Shown here: piece by piece, positions 10,831 to 21,527 of the stretch | Layout of the letters: each line of letters starts with the position of its first letter | Numbering within the stretch: position 1 is the stretch's first letter | Source: Falciphora oryzae | Lineage: Eukaryota; Ascomycota; Sordariomycetes; Magnaporthales; Magnaporthaceae | Assembly: GCA_000733355.1 (NCBI GenBank) | Contig: JNVV01000052.1 | Location: forward strand, 164,847-228,846 | DNA length: 64,000 nucleotides | Direction: 5' to 3' | The notes under the pieces: generated by a model | What the model was told of the DNA's origin: nothing | Seen by the model: only the letters and a program-made list of their open reading frames with translations | The model's database searches: none | Program-made: the position numbers and the translations under genes

Positions 10831-11576
10831 AACTACCGGAAATTTCTACGGTGGTTTTTATACCTATATTAGCCCGAGTTAAAAGTTAATTAATATTTTC
10901 GTTTATTAAAACCGCTTTCGTACAAATAAATAGGATTGGTTTCCGCGTTAAAGGGTTATGTAATACAAAAGCAAATATAAACTTACTAATTAGCCCAGCT
11001 GTAGCTGTTAGGGCCTAACGAAAACTAAAAGCCAGAATCGTTAAGCTTAAATAACCGATTCAGCTTTAGGATTATCGCCGCTAGGTAGTAGGAAGGGTAA
11101 CGATAAAAATGATTTTAACCCTTAAAATAAATAGCAAACGGTTCCCAGATTAGATTTTTTGGGTGACAAACACAGGGCATAACGTTTTTATTGGTTTCCA
11201 CTGGCTTTTTAAACATTATATCCTATTAAATTGCTTTAACCGAAAAATGATTTAGCTAAACGACCGGCCCGTTTTGGCCAAGTATTTGCTAGCGATTAAG
11301 TTGCTTCCGCCTTGCCAAATCGGCGAAAGAATAAATCCACAAATGCAAGCAGACGCAAACCGGCGGGATCGCTTTATCGATTAGGACCACAAGCGATATC
11401 AAATCCTCCAGCGGTCGTAAAAAAAGAACGAACCTACCGGACCTAAAAAAAAAAAGATTATAAAGTTCGAGGAACCCAAGTTTAACGACTGCCTAAATCG
11501 AAAGGAAGGATAAACGATTATTAATTCGATTATGCAATAAATGCAAAAAAACCCTCGTTAAAAACGATAGACCCAA

Positions 11577-14447
11577 ATGGTTAATTGCATGCCAACCGAG
11601 CCAATCTTTTTTAACGATAGCCCAAAGGATTTGCTAATTATTAATATTGGTTCGGTAAAAAGGGCGGACAAAAACTGGAAAATATATACCGGGGAATATA
11701 TTCCTTTCCCACCAAACGAAGACCCCGAGCACGTTAAACTCGTACGGGAAAAGCTGCTATTACAATTGAAACATTTGGAAGGCTTTTTTTCGAAAAGGCA
11801 AACAAATACCTTGCTACCGCATCGGCCGGGGAAGGACGTAGTATTAGAATTGGATTAAAACAAGCTTAAGGAAAGCTCGCCACCGGTATTTCGAACCCCA
11901 ATCCAATTTTTGGATTTCGAAAAGGAGGTAATCGATAAGCTATTTAAGCTCGGCTTTATTAAAAGGACGCTGGAAAGAAATAAAGCGGCGTCGGTATTAT
12001 TCGTGCCGAAACCGTATAACCTAAATCCCAATGCACGCCGCTTTTGTATCAATTACCGTTAGCGGAACCGATTTTTTAAAAACCGGATTATGCGAATACC
12101 AAACCTCGCAAAGACACTTTTTAAATGCAAAAATGCCAAACACTTAACGATTATCGATATTATTTAAACCTTTTAGCGTTTTCGTTTAGCCGACGCTTTT
12201 AAATATTTTACAGCCTTCCGGACGCGGCAAGGCATTTTTTAATGGAGGGTTTTGCTATTTGGATTTAAGGTCGGTCTAGTTTAATGGCAAAATTACATTA
12301 ACTACCAACTGAACGAGCTATTTAATTACTTTGCGAATGCCTACGCTAACGATGTGTTAATTTATTTGGAAATAAAGGAAAAGCACTAGCAGCATATCGA
12401 AAAGGTCATTTTCCGTTTATTTAAAGCTAAGCTTTAAAGCGATATTAAAAAATCGAAATTTAACGTCGGAAAGGTTAACTACCTGGGTGTTACTTTCGAA
12501 GCCCAGGTAAGGGTAAGCATCGATCCGGAAAAGACGAAAGCAATCCAAAAGTGGCATATCAAAAACCTATACAGCAAAACAGCTATCCGGTCTTTTTTAA
12601 AACTATGCAATTACGTACGCATGTTTTGTTATCACGTTAGCGGCGTAGCTAAACTTTTTAACCGGCTTTTAAAAAAGGATGCGCCATTTAATATCGGCCC
12701 TAAATAGATTAAGGCTTTTAACAAGCTGAAATAACTGGCTTACGAAATACCAGTCCTGGCATTTTTCCGTCCCGAAAAGCCTACACGAGTTAAAACCGAC
12801 GCTTTTCGCAACGCGACAGGTGGTGTGATTTAGCAGGAGCAAAACGACGGAAATTGGAAGCTAGTAGGCTATTTTTCCAAATTAATAAATAGTGCTAAAA
12901 AAGCATATCCGATCCAAAACCGAGAATTGCTTGCGGTAATGCAAATACTAAAGTACTATTATCCCGAACTTTTTGGAATAAAATTTTTCGTCGTTACAAA
13001 CCACCAAACCTTAACTTTTTATTCGTAAAAAAAGGTCCTTTTAATTCGACAAATCCGGTAAGCAAACTTTTTATCGAATTTCGATATCACTTTCACCTAC
13101 CGGCTAGGATAACAGAACATCGGTGCGGACGCACTATCCCGCAAAATAACAAAACTGCTAATAGTTAAAGCCCGGGAGCTAAAAAAGCGTACTATGGCCC
13201 TAATCCCTTTAAAAAAAATCCAACCAACGATTGTAACGGTGGCATAAACCGAATCAAACATTCCGCAAAATGCCGACCTTGCTAACCTCGTCCGAAAAGA
13301 AAACGCCGCCTAGCAATTGGGCTTTTAGTACGGCAAAATGTTTGTACCAAAACAAACATAAAACGGCAAAATTTTCCTACGTATAGCATTTATTTAGGAT
13401 AGGCATACACTTTTAATTTTCGGATATAAAGGATAAAACAAAACCATTAAAACGGTACAAAAGGACTACTAGTGGCCGGATATAAAGGTCGATATCCGAC
13501 GCTATATCCGCAACTGTTACGATTGCCGGCGCAATAAGGTACCCCGAAACAAAACACCCGGTTTGCTTTATCCATTGCCAATTCCGTTAAGTGTTTAAAA
13601 CCAGGTGGTAATGGACGGCAAAAACATGCCGCAAAACGAGCGAAAGTACGATTATATCTGGGTATTTATTTGCAAATTCAATCGCATTATCGTTACGATT
13701 GCAGGAAAAAAATCCGATACGGCCGAGGTGTTGGCAGCGCGGTACTATCGCTACCTTTACCGCTTTTTTAATATCCCGTTCGTTTGGATTAGCGACAACG
13801 TAAAACAATTTATTTCGAAGTTTATAGCAAAAATTAACTTTTTAACAGGTACCAAACATCGTTACGGCTTAGCTTTCCACCCGCAAACGCAGGGTGCCGT
13901 AAAAATCACCAATTAGGAGCTGGATTAAAAGCTACGCTTTTACGTTAACAAATACCAATCGGATTGGAACAATCACATCCCCGCGTTGGATTTTACCCAC
14001 AACTCGTCGTAGCACTCGACGATCGGTATAACCCCAATTCGGGTAATAATGGGCAAAGATACGAAAAACCCCTTTTCGCTTAATTTCGACGTATTAACCG
14101 ATAGCTTTAACCCAAACAAACGTGCATACGACCTCGTTAAACGTATCAAAGGGGTCCAGGACTTGGCAAAACAGCGCGCGACAGCTGCACAAAAACGGCA
14201 AAAAAACTAGGCGAATAAAAAACGCAAGCCGGTGGATTTTAACGTTAACGACCTAATATTCCTTAAAAAAAAGGGCTTTTTAACGGCCGCTCCGACGGCC
14301 CGGCTAAACTTACCGTTCGCAAGACCTTTCCGCATCCTTAAAATAAAAAGGCATAGCTATGTTTTCGATTTGCCCGGCAATTACAAAATTAAAAACCTGT
14401 TCCACGCCGACCGCCTCCGTAAAGCATTTATAAACCCGCTGCCTTAG
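11577..14447 (+). pseudogene. chromovirus pol remnant (RT, RNase H, integrase)
   Basis: From 11865 the frame gives PPVFRTPIQFLDFEKEVIDK and LFVPKPYNLNPNARRFCINYR, typical of the gypsy RT start. The RT active site near 12340-12370 reads YANDVLIYLE, so the YxDD motif has lost an Asp. RNase H follows (VKTDAFRNATGG near 12785-12825; QNRELLAVMQILKYY near 12920). The integrase zinc finger (CYDCRRNK, about 13520) precedes the core: WISDNVKQFISKF (13780-13820) and HPQTQGAVKITN, where the catalytic Asp-Glu pattern is partly replaced by Asn/Lys. Numerous TAA/TAG stops make it nonfunctional. Confidence 0.85.
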
Positions 14448-14525
14448 TAGTATTAAATTCCGCTTCCGCCAAAAAACGTCGACGGAAAGGCCGAATTCGA
14501 AATCGAACGAATAAAACGCTTACGT

Positions 14526-14792
14526 GTGTTACGACGCCAGTTACAATACCAAACAGCTTGGCGGGGTTACGACCTAAATAACATTTGGTATCCCGCCGCG
14601 AATTTTAAAAACTTTCCAATAGCCTTAAATAACTTTTACAAGTTACATCCAGAGGCAGATGGCCCACCAAAACGATTGGCAGAATGGATGCGCGCAGCAG
14701 TCGAAGACCGTTTTGATTTAGATTATCCTAACGATAACGTGCCGGTTAAGGCTACGATAAGGAAACGGAGCAGGTTGGTACGCCATAACTGA
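14526..14792 (+). pseudogene. chromovirus C-terminal chromodomain remnant
   Basis: An open piece of 88 aa carries QYQTAWRGYDLNNIWYPAAN and FKNFPIALNNFYKLHP. This matches the chromodomain pattern (Y-x-V-x-W-x-G-Y ... W-x-P ... L-x-x-F) found at the integrase end of chromoviruses, where it guides insertion toward marked chromatin. It ends just before the purine tract and 3' LTR. Confidence 0.75.
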
Positions 14793-14846
14793 CTGCCAGC
14801 TCGCACCGCTTGTGGCACTCGCAATACGAGGTTTGGGAGGGGGTAA

Positions 14847-15056
14847 TGTGACGGTCCCGCCACAGGCCATACGTCCAGTAGCACCGTCACAGCTGTGGGG
14901 CAGGCGAAGCGCACAAGCCATACAGATCGTGACAACTTCAGGCGCGTGTCGCGCCGGCGCGACTAGCGCTATTTCCTTTCCTTTCTTTTCAGTGTAGAAT
15001 CTTCGTTCATAGCGCTAATGCAAGGCTACCGTGCTTCCACTAGTTTGGCCGTAACA
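14847..15056 (+). repeat. 3' LTR of the chromovirus
   Basis: 210 bp, TGTGACGGTC to GGCCGTAACA, followed by the ATAAA target duplication. Confidence 0.95.
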
Positions 15057-15061
15057 ATAAA

Positions 15062-15941
15062 CGTCGTTTTGCAGGCAAAGAAACATAAACTTTTTGGTTA
15101 CGTGGGATCCGTAGCCATCCAGTATCAAAAGACTTGGTGTAGGGGCAGGGGGTTGGGTGCCCGGGAGGAAAACTTTTTGCAACCACTCGACTCCAGTGCT
15201 GTCAGTGGTCCACCCGTTATCTGTTGCAGTGAATTCCCAGGCTTTGAAAGGGCTTAGATCTTCTGGAAACCATTGCTCCTGCACGCTTTTCCCTTTAAAT
15301 ATAATAAGCGGAAAAAGGGCGACCCCCGTGGCCGAAACGCATTCGATAAAAGAGGTCCAAGTGCGGGTTCCGGGCTCTTTTCTTTGCAAAGGCCGGGCCT
15401 TTGCAAGGCCTAGAACAAGCCCGTTACCCGTTTTACCTTTTTGCAGGCCCCCCTCGTTAGCGTTGTACGTATTTTCCGGCTTTATCTAGGCCACCTCGGG
15501 GACCAGCAGGCGTGCCCACCACTCTTTTATTATAGTAATAGTAGCGCCTTTAACCCGTGCGAGTTCCATGCGCCGCGTTCTCCCGGTACGGATTTCCGGA
15601 TATCGGCCTAAAAAACCGCGTATCCAGTGCTTCCCTAGGGGTTGGGAGACTCCCCGTTGAAGTAGAATCTTTTGCGTAAAAAAGCGGACTTTTGCGTGCG
15701 TTGGTGGGAGCCCCAGGGAGGCCTGAAGAAGCACCCAATCTGCTAGGCGCTTTTCCTGCTCCGGAGGTATCCGCTGATACTGTTCTTGAGCCTGTCGGCC
15801 GGGTAGAGATCCCGTTAGACGCCGGCGTAGGGTGGTCCTCGGTATGCCCCAAAGTCGGGCGGCCTGCGAGATAGGTACCCTTCTCTGCACGGCCTCGACG
15901 GCCCGTTCGACATCTTCTTCGGTATACTGTTTCTCTGGCAT
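15062..15941 (-). pseudogene. pogo/Fot1 transposase, N-terminal part
   Basis: Starts at 15941 with MPEKQYTEEDVERAVEAVQ. A psq-type helix-turn-helix comes first (VPISQAARLWGIPRTTLRRR, about residues 23-42), then a CENP-B-like DNA-binding domain. A TAG stop follows at about 15486-15488. Beyond it, in the same frame, is the DDE_1 catalytic domain. The first catalytic Asp is replaced: the sequence reads YNANEGG where the family has YNxDExG. The second Asp is kept in LLILDGYGSH. The frame runs into the chromovirus insertion at 15061. The D-to-N change and the stop together argue for an inactive enzyme. Confidence 0.88.
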
Positions 15942-16088
15942 ATGGGCATTGGATTGCAGTAAAAAGTATGGAAAACGGATCAGAATTGCGAGATTTGCAG
16001 CGAGTTGAAGACGTGGCCATATCTGAGGCAGTGGGCCCGTTTGGGGTGGCCGGAAGGGGGGGTGGCCGACAGGGGGTGCACTGACTTA

Positions 16089-16374
16089 AGTGCTCGGGGA
16101 CTCCCCTGAGAGCTGACGGGAGTCTTCGTAACTGCCTGTGGCGGGCCTACCTACCTACCTACCCGGGACCTACGTAGGGAGGCGGTAGGTACATACAAGG
16201 TACCTATCTTTGGGGCCCGTTTCTTGACAAGGATATGAACATATCTGATCGTATAATTTAAAGTCAGAGACCTTGACTATTAAATTGCAGCCGATGCTAC
16301 AGCCTTCAGGTTTAGGGAGTAGCAGAATACAAGGGTTGGGAGACAAGCCCGCTGACTAAACGTTCAACGCCCCA
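16089..16374. other. Host flank right of the pogo element
   Basis: No gene seen. It contains a short CTAC tetranucleotide run (about 16148-16162) and related GTAGGTAC motifs to 16205. It forms the junction between the transposon nest and the gene-rich part. Confidence 0.5.
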
Positions 16375-17248
16375 TTACTTCAGCCAGTGACCCTTGTTCT
16401 CATCGAGCCATCCCTCGAAGTCCAACATATCAGGATGAGCTTGCTTGCAGGCCGAAACATCCGCGCCATAGCCCTCGGCTTCAAACCACTTGAACATGTC
16501 CCCAGCAGTGCCCTTTAGAAAAAACTTCACTGCCGAAGCAACAGGGCACGGGGCCAACGGCATGGGAGACCCGATCACCGCAGTGAACAGGACGTCAGCC
16601 TCGGGCTGGGTGAGCTCGTGACCGGTCAGCGACAGCGCGACGTTGCAGTGGCCGGCAGGACGCAGAAACGCCTGGGCCGCGAACCAGCCGATATCCCGCG
16701 TCGCCATGAACTGCAGCCTCTTCTCGCCAATCTGCTCCCACATGCGCGCGAACCCGCGGCCGTGGTAGCCGGCGGTGAGGTTCTCCATGAACGTCACCGG
16801 GCGCAGGATGGCTCACGTCATGCTCTGCGTGCTGCGCGCCGCCCGCTCAACCGAGCGCTTCTCGGTCGCATGCTTGGCGGCGAAATTCTTGACGGCCGTC
16901 GGGTTGGCGGGCGAGCGCTCGGGCCCGCCGCGGTCGCCGGACGAGTAGGCGGAGTGGCGCGCGCCCCTGCTGCTCTTCGGCATCCGAGTTGACCTGCACG
17001 CTGAACACACCCCAGACTGGGCCGGCGAGTTTGCTGAAGATGGCCTCGGGATCGTTCAGGTCGCCGTCGACTAGCACGAGGTGGCGGTGGGAGGCGAATT
17101 TCCGAGCGCGGGGGCTGGTGACATTCCGGATCACAGCGACGATGTCGAATTCGCTAGTTTCGGGGGCGGCCAGGAGGGACTTGATCAGTGCTCCCCCTTG
17201 CTTTCCCGTGGCCCCCGTGACGAGGATGGTTTTGCGCAGCTGAGCCAT
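16375..17248 (-). pseudogene. NmrA-like NAD(P)-binding protein, pseudogene
   Basis: The start (17248) gives MAQLRKTILVTGATGKQGGA with the NmrA/atypical-SDR glycine motif TGATGKQG at residues 11-18, then a good Rossmann fold to about residue 92 (NSDAEEQQG). There a deletion of roughly 30 nt with a frameshift joins to ARHSAYSSGDRGGPERSP in another frame. A TGA then replaces the usual Trp codon in MTWxILRPV (about 16812). The last 140 codons, from FMENLTAGYHGRGFARMWEQ to GHWLK, are intact and typical of the family's C-terminal half. Family members are NADP-sensing regulators or reductases. Two separate lesions argue for real decay rather than a sequencing slip. Confidence 0.85.
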
Positions 17249-17729
17249 TGTTGATCTCGCGGATTTACCAGATGGGGAGCTTTATTTTAGCCGACTGCTA
17301 AGAGAGACGGCCCTGTAGTTGGAAGGACATGATGGGCATGGGGCAAATGAGGAAGCAGCGTGCTTTAAACCCTGCGAACCTCAGGATATCATCCTTACAT
17401 TGGATATCGGTTGACGTAGTCGAGGTGCCCTAGCCCGACGGGCAGGCAGGTGAAGCACCACTTACAAGCGCCACATCGCGAAGAGTCCCAAATGCGAGAC
17501 ACTGGCCGCGCTAAATCGGCACTAAGGATGGAGTTGCAGATGAATGCGCCGAAGGGACTAGTCTGGCGCGGTGCAATTACCCCTGAAACGGAACAATATT
17601 TGCGCCGCGCGGGAAGGGGATCATCGGCCTGTCTAAACGCCGACACACGTGACAACCCCGGCGAGCAGCTGGAATGGCACCGCGCGGCTCCTCTCGAGGT
17701 CGCACGTAGTCCTCGCTTCACCTATCACT
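17249..17729. other. Intergenic stretch, no supported gene
   Basis: Lies between the NmrA-like and SDR pseudogenes, both on the minus strand. Open frames on both strands look random; no promoter element stands out. Confidence 0.4.
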
Positions 17730-18580
17730 TCACATCATCATCCAACCGCCGCTCGCCGAGATGGTCTGCCCCGAAATCCACGCTGCCGCCCGGGGAGCAC
17801 AGCTAGGCCACCGTCGCTGCAATCTCCTGGATTGTCCCCCAACGGTTCTCCACGGGTGTCTGCGCCTTTGCCGCCTCAAGCCCGTCCCTGGGCAGCTGTC
17901 GGAGAAGGTCCGTCTCTGCTGGACTCGGCGCGACCGCGTTGACCGTCGTCCCGTTGCCGCTCAGCTCGCCGGCCCAGACCCTGGTCAGGGCCTCCATCCC
18001 CGCCTTTGAAGCGGAGTGGAGCCCGGTCTGCGGGATGCCCAAGCGGGTGGCGACGGCAGACATGTTGACGATCCCGGCATTGGGGTTCAGGTAGGGGAGG
18101 ACGGCCTGTGTGAGGAGTATGTTGCTCCGCAGGTTAAGGCCCATGTAGAATTCGTAATCTTTCATGGTAATATCTGCCAGTCTCGAGGTGTTCCCACTGC
18201 CGGCATTGTTTATGAGGATGTCGACGCGGAGAGCGTCACCGACTTGCGCGAGTAGGGTGGGGACCACGCTCTTGGGCCCGTCGATGGTGCTAAGGTCGGC
18301 GCAGATCACGTAAACCTTGGGGTTGTGCGGCAGAGCCGCGATCTGGGCTTTGACGGTCTCAATTTTTGGAGTGGAGGGCTCCGGAGGGTCGATAGAAACG
18401 ATGGCAATCTGGGAGGAAGATTAATGTCACTGGCAATCGATGGAAGACGGGGGCTGATGCATGGAGGCCGAGAATACCGAAGCGCCTTGGGCTGCGAGCT
18501 CCAGGGCTACATTGGCCCCTATTCCACGTGAGCCACCTGTAACGATCGCTAGCTTCCCTTTGAGTGGGAGAGCAGGCTGT
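17730..18580 (-). pseudogene. Short-chain dehydrogenase/reductase, pseudogene
   Basis: A classical SDR read on the minus strand. KGKLAIVTGGSRGIGANVAL (about 18565-18500) holds the TGxxxGIG cofactor motif. A putative intron (GTATTC...CCCAG) joins it to a 168-codon frame (18309-17803) with DILINNAGSG (NNAG motif) and the catalytic block SAVATRLGIPQTGLHSASKAG. In that block the usual Tyr of YxxxK reads His (HSASK), a defect in itself. A TAG then stops the frame at 17803-17805. A frameshift follows before the end WISGQTISASGGWMMM (stop 17730-17732). No in-frame ATG precedes the first exon. Decay is clear; the original substrate is unknown. Confidence 0.82.
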
Positions 18581-19122
18581 TAGTGGACTGGAAGGAGGAC
18601 ATGTTCAGCCAGATTGCTGGCAGAAACTGTTAAAATGTCTCGGAGCCTTGTGAAGGTAAATGAAGGCAAGGCGTGAGAAGACGAAACAGATCTGGAAAGA
18701 CGGTGGGTATCGCTGAGGCGATGCTAGGCCAAACAATGCGACAGGGCACTCGCATTCCCAGTCGTCGTTTAGAAATCGGGGGGAATGGCGTCGAAATCCG
18801 GACAAGCTGGCGCGCCGACAATCGATATCCCGCAAGGCTCGGGCGATAAAGTCCGTCTCGGCATACATTGCCAATGCCATGGCCGGATGGCAGAAAGTGG
18901 GCATTGATGCATCCAAGACGGGTCAGCTTTATTGGCTTAGAAAAAAAAGAAGCAAAAAAGGACCGAAGCCGCTGCAATAGTCTGAGGAGTCACGTGCGTG
19001 ATATCACGTCGAGTCACGAGTATGTCCGCGCCCGAGCTCGGTGCGTATTATCCGCTCAAAATTGTGGCTTGGGGGAAACTGACCATCCATTCCAATCTCG
19101 CCACCAATCCAATCCAACTACC
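18581..19122. other. Intergenic, upstream region of the amino-acid permease
   Basis: No gene seen. The plus-strand frame that opens at 18868 is only an upstream extension of the permease ORF and lacks coding character. Several CACGTG/TCACGTG-like sites lie at 18990-19020, possible bHLH-factor boxes. Confidence 0.4.
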
Positions 19123-20836
19123 ATGCCGGGCCAGGACCAAGACCGAGCAAGCGCCGAGCAGCCGCTGCTGGCGGCAACGAATGAGCACGCTAACTACGGC
19201 GCTAGCGTCGATGAGGTGCAGCCCCCTCCAGGAACTGAAGGTCCAGTGGGGTATTATAACCACTCTCACCCCTCTCTTCCTCCCGCTGGCTCCTCGTTCC
19301 ATCGCAACCTGGGAACTCTCGAGGCCTTCGCCATCGTCGTCAGCATTGTCATCGGCAGCGGCGTCTTCACCTCGCCCGGGTCCATCGACGCCAATGTGCC
19401 GTCGCCGGGCGTCGCACTGGCCGTCTGGCTCGTCGGCGGCCTGCTCGCCTGGACCGGAGCCAGCACCCTGACCGAGCTGGGCACCGCCATTCCGGGCGAG
19501 GGCGGCGTCCAGCCCTACCTCCAGTACATCTTTGGCGATGTCTTTGGCTTCCTGGCCGCCTGGACCTGGGTCGTGGCCGTCATGCCCGCCACGTTGGCCA
19601 TCCTCAGCATCGTCTTCGTCGAGAGCATCTACTCGGCCGCGGGCGTGACTGACGAGGCCGGGCGCCTGAGCCACAAGCTGTTCTCGGTCTTGGTGCTGGT
19701 CGCTGTGACCGCCGCCAATTCAATCAGCACCCGGGCGAGCACACGCCTCAACAACTTCTTCGTCGCCACAAAGTTCACCAGCATCGCGCTGGTCGTCGCC
19801 GCGGGCCTCCTGGTTGCCATCCTTGTAGCGACCGACCCCGCGCGCTGGGCAGACGCAATCGGCGGTCGCGACTGGTGCGAGAGGCCCTGGTTCCGCAACC
19901 GCGACACGCCCACGCCCGGCGGCGGAACAATCCACTGGGACGGGCTGGGCGGCTGGGAGATACTTGGCAACCTCTCCGCCGCCCTCTACGGCGCCCTCTG
20001 GGCCTACTCGGGCTGGGACAAGGCCGTTTACATTACAGCTGAGCTCTCCGCGCCGGCTCGTCAGCTGCCGCTCGCAATCAACTCGGCAATCCCTACAATT
20101 GTGCTCTGCTTCGTGGCCACCAACGCGGCCTACTACGTCCTTCTCCCATGGGATGTCATTTCCACCACGGATAGCGTCGCAGTGGTAAGTGCATCTTCGC
20201 TGATCCGTTCTACGGCACCCGCTGACCTCCAAGTTGAAATAGACAGCAATCACTCGCCTCTTGGGCCCCCCAGGCGGCGTGGTCGCTGCCACGCTCATTT
20301 GCCTTGTTGTGGCTGGCTCTCTGCTCGGCAACTCCTTTATTGCAAGTCGCATGGCCGTCGCCGCGTCCAACAAGGGATGGCTCCCGCGTGTCGTCGGCGT
20401 TCTGGGACATTTCGGTCTTCCCAGCGCTGCCCACAACGGCAGCACCGCCGCCCCCGACACACCCTCGCCGCCACCTGAAAACCCCAAGCCCGATGCTCCC
20501 ATCAACGCCCTCCTTCTGGGGACTGCGCTCTCCACAGTGTACATCCTGCTGGGCAGCTTCCGGGCCCTGCTGACATTCAATGGACTCGGCGAGTACTCGT
20601 TTTTCTTCGTTACTGTCTGCGGAGTCATCGTCCTCCGCTACCGAGAGCCGTCACTGCCTCGCCCGTACCGCCCCCTGCTCCTCGTGCCCATCACCTTCGC
20701 GGTTGTGAGCGGGTTCGTGATTGTGCGGGGCGCAGTGTTCGCGCCCATCCAAGCCGCCATCCTCGTCGCCCTTTGGGTCGTCGGTGTCCTCTACTACCTG
20801 GCCAGGCAGGCCTGGGCCCAGCGGAGTGGCGACTGA
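19123..20836 (+). CDS. Amino-acid permease, LAT/APC family
   Basis: Two exons, 19123-20184 and 20243-20836, joined by a 58-nt phase-0 intron (GTAAGT...ATAG), give 551 aa. The protein has about 12 hydrophobic helices. The first carries VIGSGVFTSPGSI (near residue 80), the substrate-binding unwound helix of APC carriers (GxGIF pattern); a later one has LWAYSGWDKAVYITAEL, typical of L-type amino-acid and methionine permeases. The first 60 residues are a hydrophilic cytosolic tail (AEQPLLAATNEHANYG). It should import neutral amino acids by proton symport across the plasma membrane. The ATG at 19123 is preferred over the in-frame one at 18868 because the upstream part has no coding character. It is intact, unlike the oxidoreductases on each side. 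Confidence 0.88.
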
Positions 20837-21527
20837 GGCAGACGCTCCCGGCACCGGCCGCACCACGTCCCTCTAACCCTCAGCCAAGAAGCGACACTAC
20901 ATAAGCGGGACTGCGCATTCTCCCTGTGGTCCGCCGGACCGGACTCCTTGATTGACTTGCTTGTTCGTACCTCGGGGGCATTCCCGCTGTCCAGTAGGCC
21001 AGCCACAGAGTGACGGGCTGACCAGCCTACCTCTTTCATAAAACTGTGAAACGCCACGGGCGAGTTAGCCGCCTCTACGCCCATTGCAAGTTTTAGTAAT
21101 GCTGTTGGATGTCCAACCGTCCCTGGCTTTTCGCTGTTTTATGTAAGAGGTCCCCTTGCGAGCCCCTCACTGTATGGCCCGCTCGCTAGAAGATGGTGTC
21201 TTCAACCTAGCTATGAGCTGGAACATCATACCGCCACCCTCATGCCGATGCTTTCATGCTTACCTCTGATGCCTTAGCAACGCTTCCCGTTCAAACCTTA
21301 CGTGGCTCGGGTACCTTTATCCCGGGGCCAGAGCATGTCCGTCCCATCATCAGATGGAGGCGATCCACGTACGGCCGTGGGCAAATGTACATAGGCATCC
21401 ATCCTCGGAGCTTTATCAATGTGCCTTGTTTATCATTTATGAGGAATATTTGTCTTCTTCCCCGTTCATGTACTGCTTTCTTCTACCTGCCTGATACCAC
21501 CAAAGCTATTCCTATGTGCTGTACAGC
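20837..21527. other. Intergenic between permease and SDR pseudogene
   Basis: No gene found. The minus-strand frame 21084-20794 overlaps the permease end and looks random. Confidence 0.4.

Larger units (their letters stand above)
9107..15056 (+). mobile_element. Ty3/gypsy chromovirus inserted in the pogo transposase
   Basis: A 5,950-bp element with two 210-bp LTRs, flanked by a perfect ATAAA duplication (9102-9106 and 15057-15061). Internal order on the plus strand is gag, RT, RNase H, integrase and a C-terminal chromodomain, the chromovirus layout. The internal region is heavily mutated with in-frame stops and AT enrichment, while the LTRs keep high GC. The purine tract GAGGTTTGGGAGGGGGTAA (14828-14846) ends at the 3' LTR. 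I could not identify a tRNA-type primer site after the 5' LTR. Confidence 0.95.
8274..16086 (-). mobile_element. Fot1/pogo-type DNA transposon, split by a retrotransposon
   Basis: Terminal inverted repeats of 43 perfectly matching bases, AGTCAGTGCACCCCCTGTCG onward, lie at 8274-8316 and 16044-16086 and extend imperfectly to about 60. The flanks are TA on both sides (8272-8273 and 16087-16088), the target duplication of Tc1/mariner/pogo elements. Without the inserted chromovirus the element is about 1.86 kb, the usual Fot1 size. It encodes a minus-strand transposase (see next two entries). It landed just downstream of the 6708-8186 pseudogene. Confidence 0.93.

Noticed and set aside
16880..17000. 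Frame change in the NmrA-like gene explained by an intron
   Set aside because: The expected coding residues are missing rather than interrupted by extra sequence, and no GT...AG pair restores the frame; a TGA also lies downstream.
19720..20628. 302-codon minus-strand frame
   Set aside because: Antisense to the permease and spans its intron; composition typical of a shadow frame.
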